NCBI GenBank assembly: GCA_014706295.1
Contig: JACSVZ010000007.1
Coordinates: forward strand, 47,506,975-47,570,974
Direction of reading: 5' to 3'
Source: Lycocorax pyrrhopterus obiensis
Lineage: Eukaryota > Chordata > Aves > Passeriformes > Paradisaeidae
DNA: 64,000 bases
The translations under genes and the position numbers were made by a program. Under the pieces are notes generated by a model, which was given only the letters and a program-made list of their open reading frames with translations, was not told the origin of the DNA and did no database searches. Positions 25,568 through 37,160 of the stretch are shown here, in pieces (positions within the stretch are counted from its first letter, which is position 1; each line of letters begins with the position of its first letter).

Positions 25568-28500
25568 CTTGACAGACTCAGATTTTTTCCCCAAGTGTCC
25601 ATCCATCAGCACCACCCACCCCAGAATAAGTTTTTTGCTTTCAAAATGTCAAAAAAGTGAGAAATAGCCCTTGCCCCCTTCATAACTCCTAGCTTTTGAG
25701 ACACAGATTAATGTATAAGAAATTCAGAGTTAATAAAACCCAAGTTGAAATTTATTATCATATGCTCATTGCAACCACTCGCAGATTTGTCTTTTCTCCA
25801 TCACCAGTTCTCCAGTGATGAATATTCACTGAAATCTCTGATAATGTTGTCTGTCATCATCTGCCAGTTTTTTAAATTTTAATTACAATATTAATATCTG
25901 CTTCTGCTTTTATATGGAATAATTAAAAATCCTTACTACACATGATACCAACAGCCTTTTCTATATGGTGTCAGCTCATGGGCTTTGCTTTATATTTGTA
26001 GGCCCTGAAGCACCTGCTTGGGTACTATGATTTTTTTTCCTTTATTCTTAGTTTTTTGGGGCTCTCTGTCAGCCTCCGAGAAACTAAAGCTGTACTGTCT
26101 GTACCGTCTTTTATGCTATGATCCTTTGATCTGCCCTTTAGTTTGATGTGTGCAAGCGTCAGGCCGACCTAATTTTCTGGGTGAGGTTTTCGTTTCCTGG
26201 GAGGTAGCGATGCTGAGGTCCTTGGCACATGGAGGTTCTGGTAGCAGTGGCTACCAAACTTCCTCTCTGACATCAAGATAAGGCTTGAAATTGGTTAGGA
26301 AAATGTAATCACACACAAACACACTTGCATATACACTGTTTTTTCAGCTCACCAAAACTAAGTTCTTATCTGTGTCCAGCTTCCTTACAGACTGTAATAC
26401 TGCAGACTTTTTTCTTTTCTTTACTTTTTTGAGCTTAATACTCACAGCTGAAATGTTTTTGCTTTAGTTGAATCACAAGTGACATTGTTGCTTAAAATTG
26501 TTGGTATTTAAAGCCAGGGAAGAGCTTTAATTTTACAAAATCCCCTCCACTAAGATGCCCTTAACTGTATGTCCCCAAGCTCAGGTTACCTAGAGGATTC
26601 AAGCAGGCACCACTTGTTTTTTTCCCCTGAGGGGAGCCAAAAAGCCTGCCTTATTTCCTGTAGTTTTACCCCTAAATGAGGAGACATGCTAAAGCTTTAC
26701 TCCAGAGAAAAGCTGTAAATGCCAACAATAAAAGTAATAATAAGCAAATTTAAGCTAACCTTTGAAATTCCTGAAATACGGACAGCTTTGTATGATTTAA
26801 AAAGGAAAATTTTATAGTAGGTGAACCCATAGCTTAATGAACTCACAGCATTATGTTCCTATTCCATGGTAGTTGGGGTTATGATGTTTACACAGACTGA
26901 ATGACTGCAAACAAACCCTTAAAACAGTGTTCATTACATTCATGAGTCAGATAAACTATTATCCTGCCGAAGTGAATTATGGCTTGAAGTTACTGCTATT
27001 TGTTAGTAAGGCAGACTATTCAACAGACAAGAAATGTTTATATTCAACAAAAAAGAAGATTTCTATATATGTATATATATCTGATGCAGATGTAATTTTG
27101 TATATTTTTCAGTTTTGCATATATATATGGGAATCTTGTCCACAGAACTAACACTTGTCAGTATTACTCTACCCATACCAAGGCAGAAGCTGTTAAGCGT
27201 ATTTGAGCACAGGATTTCAGGTTGTCTTGGGGCCAGGCACATACAGGCACAAGTGCCTTTTCATACGTCATATTAAAACAAAAATGTGATTGAATATTTA
27301 ATTAAAATATTAATAAAATGTGTGTTATTAAATTAGGTAAATGTTTATATGTTTTAAGGCTAAGTAAAAACCTTTAAATGACTGTTCAACAAGTTATGAA
27401 GTTTGAAAATAGTAATAAGGTATTTCAAAACTGAGCCCTGTTCTATCCCTATAGTAACACAAAAGCTGTACAGAGGAATGAATCTATCTAGGGATGATGG
27501 AAAGGCACTAGACCTAGCACCTCCAGCATCAAAAACTACATAAAAATTATAAACAGAAACCTGAAGGTAGGCATAAAACATTTACACATTGAATTTATGA
27601 TCACACAGCAGCTGTAACAAGGCTGTGTATATTTCTTATAGAAGACCTGGAGTGAACCTTAAATAAAATATAACCTTAATTATATAAAACAGAATGGCAA
27701 GGTTTCCATGAATTATCTTATGTGAAAATCTTGCAATAATGAAAATTACAGTCATGTATTCTTTAAGGACTACATAGACATGATAACAGAGGTGTCAACA
27801 GACCCCTCAAGATGCCTATTAAAACTGATTTTTTGATGCCATTGTTCATTTTATGTTGTCCCTTTAGTATTCCTTCTTCTTATGTCTTTTAGATTCCTTA
27901 ACATTGGCAGCTTTTCTTAAGGTAGGTTTCTGTTGAAGGCAGAACATGCAGTTTCTATATGTGAAATGAGAGAAGGGCAGTAACATGTATCCAGCTCTCC
28001 AGACAGGGTTTAACAGTGACTCTCAGTGAGCTGAACGTTTTTGTGGTAAACAGAGACATTGACTCACACACTGACACAAAACCAGTTTTTCTTATGCCTT
28101 CCGGAACAAATCAGTGAAAGCCCAAGGTTTTGCTATTTCTAACCTTGAAGTCCCATTCACACACTTGGTGTGACGCTAACCTACATCTGTGTCACAGGGT
28201 TGGGTTTACAGAAGCCATTTCTCAGAGGGCAACAAATGTTATGCTCAGTCTCTTACACAAGTCTTCTGTCCCCATGGTGGCACAGACAGAGCACGGCATC
28301 CGTGCAGTCCTCAAAGTATTATCTCCAACCAGCTCTTCAGCCTCATTGAAACAGTGTCAAGAGGGCTGTCTGTCACATGTGACGAGTCTCCAAATGAGTC
28401 AGAGAAGGAAAAAACCTCATATATGTATTGTTTCATCAAGACTTCTTGCACCATTAGTTCCAGCATCAGTGTTTGTCGTTTTGGAATGGACTGAACCCTG

Positions 28501-29308
28501 CCAGGAGGTCCGCAGAAGGTTACATCTCTCTCAGCCTGCCTGTGCATGACATAGGAGGTGCCCACTGGCACAGATGGAAGCAGCAGCAGCAGCACTCAGG
28601 GCAGGTCCCAGGTCACCAAGCAGCTGAGCACTCATCGTAGCAGTCTGTCTGCACTTATGACTCAGCTCAAATAGCCCTGGAGACATTTCCAGGTTTTACA
28701 GCTCTGGAGTGCGGGAGATGCTGGGCAGGAGGTGCAGAGGTTGCTTGGGCAGACAAATCTGGAAACAGAAGAGCATAGAGCACACAGGAATGTTGTTATA
28801 GCCATGTATCCCTGCCTCCCTGGGCAGGCTGAGCCTTTCCCCACCACGTAGCCATCCACACAAGAAAATAGCATTGGCAATTAAATAAATGATACCGCAC
28901 CCCAGGCTGTCCCGATAAAATATTTTTTGTCAAATAATTTTTGCATTAAAAGAAAGCTTCATAGCTAGCTCATTCTCACTTCCTCATAAGAGAGAAGATC
29001 AAGATGTTGAAATTAATGTTTAAGACAACCTGCATGGATGTATGTCTAACCAGCCAGTTCAGATGCTGATCTTCCACTGAAGGGAAATCAGAGGTGTCTG
29101 CATGTATGTGTGTCTGTGTGTGTGTGTGTGTGTGTGTGTTTCTATTTCTTCATATCAGAAATTGGACCTAAGTGTAGGTTTGTTGCTGTCAGATAGCTAT
29201 GACAGCCCCATGCCTGTTTCCATGGACATCTCCTCTCATACAGTGGAAGAAATTAGTCTTTTTCTTCTCTTTCTGGAAAGAAGGACTTAATGTCCTCCTT
29301 CCTTTCTG
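25568..29308. other. Intron stretch; no gene recognised
   Basis: AT-rich. Open frames at 28130-28595 overlap on both strands and are unassigned (see findings). A (TG)n repeat lies at its right end. Confidence 0.5.
29104..29140. repeat. (TG)n microsatellite
   Basis: A pure (TG)12 run spans 29115-29138, with an interrupted TATGTGTGTC lead-in. It is likely to be length-polymorphic. Confidence 0.92.
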
Positions 29309-29314
29309 GAACAG

Positions 29315-29681
29315 TGTCACTGTTTTCCCCACGGACGAGTAGAGAAACGACACAAGAGTCCAGGCTCAGGGATAAATGGAAGCGATTTAATAATCTTTCA
29401 GAAGGCTTTTATATCTTAGTTCGCAAAAGTGTGTTAAATGGCATAAGGTAATTGGTTTTTTGCCATCCATCCCTTGAGCGGATTGGTCAGTTCTAAGACA
29501 CCCATCTCTGAATGTTTTTCTAGTTAGAACCATAACAATTCTGCAAAACAACCTGCAGCTGCAAGAAGTTTACAAAACTGTAACATTGTTTTGAGTTACT
29601 TGCATGGAAAAGACAGAACTTTCACAAAAATGCTGCAGAGAGCTGAAGAAATTCTCTGCTGGAGCTTTTTCAGCATCCATA
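29315..29681 (-). mobile_element. Solo retroviral LTR, 367 bp, copy 1 (antisense in KCNK13 intron 1)
   Basis: It is flanked by a perfect 6-bp target-site duplication GAACAG (29309-29314 and 29682-29687). Six-base duplications are typical of class II (ERVK-like) avian retroviruses. On the minus strand it begins TATGGATGCTG, has two CCAAT boxes, a TATA box (GATATAAAAG), an ATTAAA poly(A) signal about 20 bp later and a GT-rich downstream element, and ends AACAGTGACA. A hand alignment to the copy at 55066-55432 gives 17 substitutions and two single-base indels over about 368 columns (about 95%). No viral genes remain. It is oriented against KCNK13, about 4.6 kb upstream of the exon. Confidence 0.93.
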
Positions 29682-29687
29682 GAACAG

Positions 29688-32600
29688 GACACTTTTACAA
29701 GCTTGCTGACATAGCAGTGTCATAAGGGCAGTGATGTGACAAGATTTGAGAGTCCTTTAGCTGTTCCTGCAAGAGTCCCTACAGGTGAGAATTACTCCAG
29801 CAGAAGTAGTTTTGTTAGGACTACTTATCCTGCTCAGAGAGCACCAGAGTAGGTTATCAGGGCAGAAGTGAATTTTGCCAAATTATTGGTGTCTGCACAC
29901 TGTTGGAACAGTGCGAAGTACAGGACATTTTCTCAATGGAGTCTTTGAAGTACAGCTTCTGTTAGAGTTGTTTCTTCTGTCTCTTTTAGAAGCACAAAAC
30001 ATCCTTGTGTAGATAGTTCAGTACAGAATGTGTCTGAGAAAAGAAGGGTCATCTTTGCAGGTATCTAAGACTTCCTGTATTTCTCTTTACTACTTATTAT
30101 TTTCTTGATTTTTTTCATTGCAGTTGAAAGTGTTTGTCCTATTTAGCTTGATTCACACCTATCATGAACTTCAATTATTATCCAGTGTCTATTTCACGGA
30201 AAAGTCATCATTTCCCCAGCGAGTATCTAAACAGAACTGACAGAGAAAAAGAAATAAATATAAAATACATTAGGAATACAGACACAACATCACAAAGAGC
30301 TCTGACTGTAGGCTAAACTGGAATGCTGTTTTCTGTTGATATTTATATTTTTAACATCACAATGACTCATCATTGTTGCTATAGTGTTGCTCCCTCTTTC
30401 TACCCACTTCCTCTTTGTGGGAAGGGCAGCAGCAGTGAACTGCACACATTCAAAACGGAAATGAGACCTCTCAGAAAAGAGCGGTATTTTGCAGAACAAT
30501 AGAAAGACCCAATCTAAAATTAACTATGAAATCAATATGTCTGTCCCAGTCTCCCTACACACACACTATATGGGGCACCCCAGACTTCATTCATGAGGCA
30601 TTAGGACTGATGAACTATTTCTCATACTTTTTCATGGCACCAGGTGCACCAGGAAATGGAAACTGAAGTTTTAATTAATGTAACCTGTGAATGTCAGGAC
30701 ATCCAGAATTAAAACATAAAATGCCAAACCATGTGTCACCAGGCAGAGGGAGATGAGTGTGGGTAATGATCCAGGAGAAACACTTGCAGAAGTTGGTAAC
30801 ACTGGAGCAGTTTGCAACAGAAGAGATGAAATGACCTAATATTGGCCTGGAATAAGCAGCTGATGCCTGTTTCCTCTTGTTAGATTTCAATATAATCTTT
30901 TTACTGTTAGATTGAGATTAATATTTGCTTAATGCTATTCACTGTTTGCTGTCTGTTGGATGATTCTGCTTTAGGAGAACTTCCTGTTGGACCTCAGTCC
31001 TTCTTATCAAACTGCCTATTGATAAGAATTGCAGCTGCTTGCTTTTTTCCATTAATACCCAGTCCTTACTTCAAGAAAAAATGAAGCATGATTATGTTAT
31101 GCTGTCAATGTGATTTCACTTTTTAGTTGTTTTTTTACATAACTGTATCCTTTTGGAATATCCACACAATATAACCTGAACACACAGGTGAACTTCAGAG
31201 TGCTTTGCAGTAACAGACTTCATAATAGAAATTTTGCTGCCAAAACAAAATCTAAAAATTTTTTTCCCACAGGAGATGTGCAGTGTTTAGAAAACCTTTA
31301 CTGACTCTACTTGGAGTTTAAATTTCCTCCAACTTCTGAAAAAGTACATCTGCTACAGAGAAATTCAGAACTAATATGAATATTCATCCAAAAATCTGAA
31401 TTCTTGCTTAAGCAATAGGTGAAAAAAAAAACCCCACAATATAAGGAATGTTCTTGACCAGTTCAGCTGAATATTAGGAAAGATCACACTAGTTTATAGT
31501 AGTCAATGGATCATGAGACACAGGCAAAGCAGTATTATACTGATTTCAAAATAGGATCCTGAAATTTTTACTAGAATGCTACCTTCATTGCTGGGCTGGT
31601 AAAGCTAAGATTTGTCCTGCATTTCTATCAATGGTGATAATCCAATGCTATATCTGCAGACATGTCTAACAAATTGATTGAAACACTTTTTAGTACCTAA
31701 AAACATTCTATTTTCCCAACTCAGAATGGTCTGATTTTGATTTGATTAACTATAATCTTAATTGCTACTTGAAACAGTGCTTTCAAGAAATGTCACCCAA
31801 CTTGTAAAATAATCTTCACTAAACTTAATCAGCATTCTCTCATACCATAAAATCATCGGCATTTTTTTTCCTGCAGTTGTGTCCTGGTTTTTTCTTCATC
31901 ACAAGAAGCAATTTTGTATTCTCAAATAGTCTCCAAGTGTCAGCCACTGCTTTTATTTCCTCTTTTATATGATTTCATCATTTCATTCCGTGTTTGCTTC
32001 CCAGTCTGCAATGTAACTTTTGCTCTGTTGCTGTTGTGCTCTGTGAGTCACATTGGTGCTCTAATTGCTCGCTAAGTCATTTACTCATAGTTCACCATAA
32101 TTCCCGGAATGCCTATTGAGTGCCTTTGTAAAGCCTTTGCTAGTGGGTTACAGAACAGACCTAGCAACAAAATCCAGTCAACTAAAAAAACGAGCCTGAG
32201 GACTTCAGGCTCTGGCCATGATGCCAGTGGTAAGATCCTGAGAGGGATCTGTGGCAAGCCGCCCAAAGGCATAAAGCCACCCTGGGAGTGTGAGCCTTAA
32301 CTGTATTTCTCTTCCCAAAGAATTCGCTTTATGCTGTGGGAGATGCCCGCCAGTCCCTAATGCTGTTCACCCTGTGCCAGGGACTCCCCACCTTTCCATC
32401 TCTGCCCAGCCTGCAGCTGCTTCTCTTCTTCAAGGGACAGGGTGGCCCAGGGACAGAGCAGCCCCTCACTTCCGTCCCCACAGCTGCTTTGGGCAGATCT
32501 CACTAGCTGCTGAGAGACCCTCTTGTCCCTTGGATTTTATATGTCTGTCCACAGGGTGGAGGTCATGACTTGTATATAAGCCAGCCCGCACAGAAAATAA

Positions 32601-33772
32601 GCATTAAACCTAGAATTGTAGGGGGATCAGGTCATGGACCAGAAAAGCAGGGTGGAAAGCGAGAGGAAATTTTGTGTGCCAAAGGCAACAACAGAAAAAA
32701 GTTCTTGTCACAAAGAAGGTTTTGTCTGTGTGGTTTGTCACTTGTGTTGTTTGGCACACCACAGAGCTGCAGTCCAGCTCTCTATGGCACAGAAATTTAA
32801 TGAGGAGGCTGGAGCCCCCTGTAGGACCACTTGGTGTCTGATTGTGGATGCAGACAAAAGTGCAGTGACCTTGGAGAGCCCACGCTTGGAGCTGTTGTTC
32901 GTGAGGGTCGAGCTGGAAGGGTGAGGGTGAGGGCTGTCACTTCACAGTGTGAGGCAGGACCAGTGCTAGAGAGGAATCTGTGCTGGCAGCAGGTTGCCAG
33001 TGACGGGAAGAGGGGTGCAGTTCAGCACTGTTGGAAACATCGTCTTTTCATACTGCTCTTGTCTTTGAAGTACAAGTGTATCATACTGACTACATTTTCC
33101 TTTACTTCTCAGAGCCAAATATCTTTATTTCATAATTTGCATGTCACAGTTACGAAGTGAAAGAAAAAAACCCCAGTGTTTCTTGTGATTTTTCTGTCTT
33201 CTCAAAAAAACCCCGTTTTTGCTCAGTTGGTCAGTTATGTAATCATTTAATAATCCTAATAAAACACCAGCAAAGTTTTGTTATGAGTGTTACTCCAATT
33301 TTCTCAATGGTGTTCTGGACATCTTTTTATTCTTTAGCAATATCTTATTAAAGCAAGATTGTCTTATCAACAGCTTTAACCAAAACAAAATTACTATTTT
33401 CAGGCTTTAGGATGGGAAATATTTGAGACTAGACTGAAGCACCTCTGGCTTGAGAAATCCCATGGCAGGCAATCAGACCAGAGGAGACTTTTGATAAGAT
33501 CCACATGCAGACTTGAGCTGTGGAGTGGGACAGAGAGAAATTGAAAAACTTCAGCAATGCTGATTTAAAAAGGAGTTGATAGTGGGTGACAGACAGCAGG
33601 GTCAGATGCAGGGCATATTTACTCCTACTGGGACTCTCATGAGGGGCTGTTGATCCTGTCAGGGGCTCTGTCATCTGGTGTGTGTTCCCAGCCTGGGCTT
33701 CCATGGCCAGGCTACAGTGGGAGCTGAGTGCTGGGTGATGTACCACCTGCACTAACAGCAGGAGTCAAGTGA
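29688..33772. other. Intron stretch upstream of KCNK13 exon 2; no gene recognised
   Basis: Mixed composition. It is somewhat GC-richer at 32100-33050, where several short open frames overlap on both strands without family resemblance. No splice-bounded coding exon could be supported. Confidence 0.45.
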
Positions 33773-34240
33773 GCCTCAGAGAAATTTCACCTTGTGTTCC
33801 AAAGATTGGGTGCAGATGGACCTCTGGAAGGCAAGAGCCACCCCTGGGACAGAGCCATGGTGCAGAACAGCATCAGAGAGAACAAAGCGGCTGCGATAAC
33901 CCCAAAGCCTGGAGGTGATCCAAAGCACAAAGAGGGAAAGTGTAAACCTAGCAACCAGACCAAAATTCAGACGTCCTCTAAACTCTCTTTTCCTTCCTGT
34001 GTGTTTTGTTCTGCTTTTTGTTTCATTCTGATTCTGGAGCAAATGCTGGCATGCTTTCCTTCCCCTTACAGCTCAGACATAGTCAAGCACAAGTGGGCAA
34101 CAGCTGGGGAGAATGTTTTTTTCTCAAAGCTGAGCTGTACCACAGGGATTAGCTACCAGTTCATCAGTCTTGCATGTGATGAAAGTCCTAACATGGTACT
34201 TACAGGTTTATTTTTTTCAACTGTTCTGTTTTGTCTTCCA
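33773..34240 (+). other. Open frame continuous with KCNK13 exon 2 across the acceptor
   Basis: After a TGA at 33770-33772 the frame stays open for 156 codons and runs without interruption into exon 2 in the correct phase. The first in-frame ATG is at 33857 in a GCCATGG context, which is a strong Kozak match. The encoded 128 residues before the exon resemble no channel N-terminus: there is no clear M1, cap helix or first half of pore loop 1. It is probably intron that is open by chance. It could instead be an alternative first exon or a retained-intron isoform lacking the first pore loop. I do not call it a gene. Confidence 0.35.
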
Positions 34241-34241
34241 G
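34211..34241 (+). promoter_or_regulatory. KCNK13: Splice acceptor of KCNK13 exon 2
   Basis: A pyrimidine-rich tract (34211-34239) ends in CAG immediately before the conserved GFG filter codons. Splicing after 34241 leaves GG as the last two bases of a glycine codon whose first base comes from exon 1 (phase 1). Homology to THIK proteins begins exactly at this point and stops upstream of it. Confidence 0.9.
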
Positions 34242-35134
34242 GGTTTGGTATGACCACCCCCGCCACCGTTGGAGGCAAAATTTTTCTGATATTTTACGGC
34301 CTTATAGGATGTGCAGGGACCATTTTGTTCTTTAACCTGTTCCTGGAGCGCTTGATCACTGTCATAGCTTACGTCATGAAGTCCTGCCACGAAAGACAGC
34401 TGAGGAGGAAAGGAGTTCTCCCTCACAACGGCCGGAGGGGCTCGGGGACCTCTGAGGTGGACAGCCTGGCAGGCTGGAAGCCCTCCGTGTACTATGTTAT
34501 GCTGATTTTATGTGTAGCATCCCTCATCATTTCCTGCTGTGCCTCTGCAATGTACACACCGATTGAAGGGTGGAGTTACTTTGACTCACTTTACTTCTGC
34601 TTTGTGGCCTTCAGCACCATTGGTTTTGGGGATCTGGTCAGTAGCCAGAACATCAGGTATGAAAGCCAAGGCCTTTACCGGTTTGGCAACTTTGTCTTCA
34701 TACTCATGGGGGTGTGCTGCATCTATTCCTTATTTAATGTGATCTCTATTGTCATCAAGCAGTCCATAAACTGGATATTAAAGAAGTTGGCCTGCAAGTG
34801 CTGCCACAGATGCCAAAGAAGATTATTTCATTCACGGAGGAATGTTGTAATGCCAGGAAATGTGCGCAGCCGGAGAAACATCTCCATCGAGACTGACGTT
34901 GTCAATGAGAGTGACACGGACGGACGCCGTCTGTCAGGAGAGATGATCTCCATGAAAGACTTCCTGGCCTCCAATAAAGTCTCACTGGCCATCATGCAGA
35001 AACAGCTGTCAGAAACTGCTAATGGGTATCCAAGGCAAATGAGCTCTAATTCAAAGCAAAATGGATTCTCTGGTGGGGTTGGAGCCTTAGCAATTATGAA
35101 TAACAGACTGGCAGAGACAAGTGTGGATAGGTAA
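34242..35134 (+). CDS. KCNK13: KCNK13 (THIK-1) two-pore-domain K+ channel, terminal coding exon, 5' partial
   Basis: THIK-1 is a plasma-membrane K2P background potassium channel that works as a dimer. The exon starts at an AG acceptor (34240-34241) in phase 1. Its first two bases complete the glycine that opens the first filter, GFG. Numbering exon residues from that glycine: M2 is about 13-35, a basic M2-M3 loop (ERQLRRKG) is about 51-58, M3 is about 82-103, pore loop 2 is about 119-133 with filter TIGFGD at 34616-34633, and M4 is about 149-172. A Cys/Arg-rich tail follows and ends NNRLAETSVDR before TAA. The 297 residues match residues 112-408 of the 408-residue human protein as I remember it, with no net length change. 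M2, M3, P2 and M4 are nearly identical to human THIK-1, and the tail keeps the SDTDGRRLSGEMISMKD block. KCNK12 (THIK-2) is the only close alternative and fits the tail less well. The frame is intact. The missing 5' exon lies outside the window. Confidence 0.96.
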
Positions 35135-35770
35135 AATAGTAAAAATAATAACAGTGAAACAGTGTGAACCATTTAAACAGGTATTGAAACAACGTGATTC
35201 AAGTGAAATAGCTAGGGAGAGAGTGCCACAGAGGATGGGATGATGTGAAGAGCATACCTCCTGATGGAAGACCTCTACTTTTTTGGGGGCTGTCACTTAA
35301 TGTTTTTGCATTGCACCAGTCCCAGCCTTCTTTCTTCCCCATCATTCTGCTCCTCAAGCAGGTTACTGCAGGAGGATTTTAACTTAGTCTTCAGATAAAA
35401 TTTCCATGTCCTGTTCTTTTCTTCTCCATTTATGTGAAATACAGATTTCAGGATAAGAAATCTGTGGGATAGGAACAAACTAAGTGTGTCTACTGAACAC
35501 ATTCTTAATTCAGATATTGTTTGGAGCTTTCTGTCCTACTCTCATCATGCCTGTTTCCTGGAAGTAACTTATCTGAGACCAAAAGATGAATCAGCCTTTG
35601 TGATATTGCAGATCTAATTTAATAGAAAATAGTATGAAAGTTGGTAGGTATATTCTGGAGCTATTGCAATGTGAATGAGGAGAGAATTTTGCCTTTAGAA
35701 TTTATTTAGTCTTTCCTATAAGAGGATACTGTCAAAAGTGATAGAATAAAAATTTATCCTACTTTCGTTT
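35135..35770 (+). other. KCNK13: KCNK13 3' UTR (predicted extent)
   Basis: AT-rich non-coding sequence follows the TAA at 35132-35134. The first canonical AATAAA after the stop is at 35745-35750, giving a 3' UTR of about 0.63 kb. The end point is a prediction: longer isoforms could use later signals, such as the AATAAA at 37193-37198. Confidence 0.55.
35745..35750 (+). terminator. KCNK13: Candidate KCNK13 poly(A) signal AATAAA
   Basis: This is the first perfect AATAAA downstream of the stop codon, about 610 bp away. A T-rich stretch that could serve as the downstream element follows from about 35760. No transcript evidence is available. Confidence 0.5.
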
Positions 35771-37058
35771 TATTTTCTTCATTTGCAAAACATGATTTTT
35801 TTTCAAGGATACTTTTTCTTCTAGAATTGAATCACTGTGTCTTTCTGTTTCAAAAAAGTCAAATTAAATTGAAAGTTGACATACTGATGAGTGGTATGAA
35901 TTATTCCACAATAGCAATCAAAGACTTTCCAAATTTCTGTTCTTATTTGCCTCAATTGTGACTGAAGCATCAGCATTGTGAAATGCAGCTAGTAACTGAG
36001 TTTACACAAGAGGCTTTAGTATGCAATTAGATTGCCATGCCAGCATCCAGAGTGTTATTGTAAATGACTGTGATCACAGAATCACTTTGGCAGTGTCCTT
36101 TTTCTCTTTCATGTCATTCTTCACTTGTTTCTCTGACTTTCAGTGATAATAATGACAGGGTCTTGATTAGGGAAAGAGAAAATGCTTTAACTCCCTGTTT
36201 TTCTCAATGAAATGCTCTGAGTGTTCATTACGACTAGAAAGGAAATTTCAATGAGAAGAATAATAACAGTGAGAAGAACATGAAAACAGGAAAAGAAGTG
36301 ATCTTTAGTGACAGTGAAATCATCCTTTGTATTAGGTAGCTGGAGAAATAAGGGATTAAATTAACATAAAATCTAGCAAGAATTTAAGGAAGACTGGGCT
36401 GAATTCCTGATTCTCCTTTAAACATGCAATGCATTAAAGCTAAACAATATATGGGAGTGTAAATAAGCAGAGTTGGTCACAAAGGACCTGATCCCCTGAA
36501 AAGAATAGTGTATGCATCAGGACTAAATGTTTTCTCACAGTTGGAAAGTCTTTCAGAATACTGCAATTTTAGGAAATTTAGAACACCATTACGTAGTTCT
36601 CTCATACAGAACAAGGCAGACAGCCTCCTCAGTTTAATTTGTATTAGGAATTAATATCATAGCCTTTTTCTTCATTCTGGCCAAAAATTCTTTTACCTAG
36701 GTTTCTAATACTGTAGAATAACACCTTTATACTCATTTTATCAATATTTGAATTTGAAAACAAAAGCTTGGAATCCTTTCATATAATAAGCTAACTCCAT
36801 ATATTCAACAAATGTACTTAACTAGAGAAAAAAATGCAATCTCTTTTGACATTATTAGGGGTAAAATCCTGATTTAAAGTCAAATCCTGCTGTCCTTAGT
36901 TACAAGGAAAGTCATTAGTCCAAATTCTGATATCCATCAACTCAGCTGTGCAGCAATGGAATAGTCTTAACAGCATCCCTTCATATTTGCATCCATGTAA
37001 AATCTGAATCAGCTTCCAAACCCCAGCTTCTGAGAGAAAAGTGGTCTTATTTGGTTTT

Positions 37059-37160
37059 GGGGGGGGGGGGTTGTGTATTAGCAAAAATTGCCACTGAGTT
37101 ATTTTAGAGGAAGTTATAATACCCAAGATCCATTACATTGTTACACTTTTTTTTTTTTTT
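37059..37160. repeat. Poly(G) run and poly(T) run
   Basis: G12 at 37059-37070 and T14 at 37147-37160 are separated by about 75 bp. Both are prone to length error in sequencing. Confidence 0.85.

Larger units (their letters stand above)
1..34241 (+). other. KCNK13: KCNK13 intron 1, 3' part (at least 34.2 kb)
   Basis: Everything upstream of the acceptor at 34241 is assigned to intron 1. The exon begins inside pore loop 1, and no sequence encoding the THIK-1 N-terminus, M1 or cap was found upstream on the plus strand. There is also no CpG island of the kind expected around that GC-rich first exon. Human KCNK13 likewise has two coding exons separated by an intron of the order of 100 kb. The stretch is AT-rich with CR1 and LTR insertions. 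The assignment is inference: it assumes that exon 1 lies further upstream and is not lost in an assembly gap. Confidence 0.8.

Noticed and set aside
29102..29290. Short open frame starting MYVCLCVCVCVCV as a small protein
   Set aside because: Its N-terminus is just the translated TG microsatellite. There is no conserved feature in the remainder.
32081..33160. Cluster of short open frames upstream of KCNK13 exon 2 as an additional gene or exons
   Set aside because: The frames overlap on both strands, none has family resemblance, and no consistent splice signals could be assigned.
33794..34241. A GTG at 33794 as the start of a 446-residue KCNK13 protein
   Set aside because: GTG is not a normal nuclear start codon, and THIK homology begins exactly after the AG acceptor at 34241. 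The upstream residues lack M1 and the first half of pore 1. Kept only as an open-frame curiosity.
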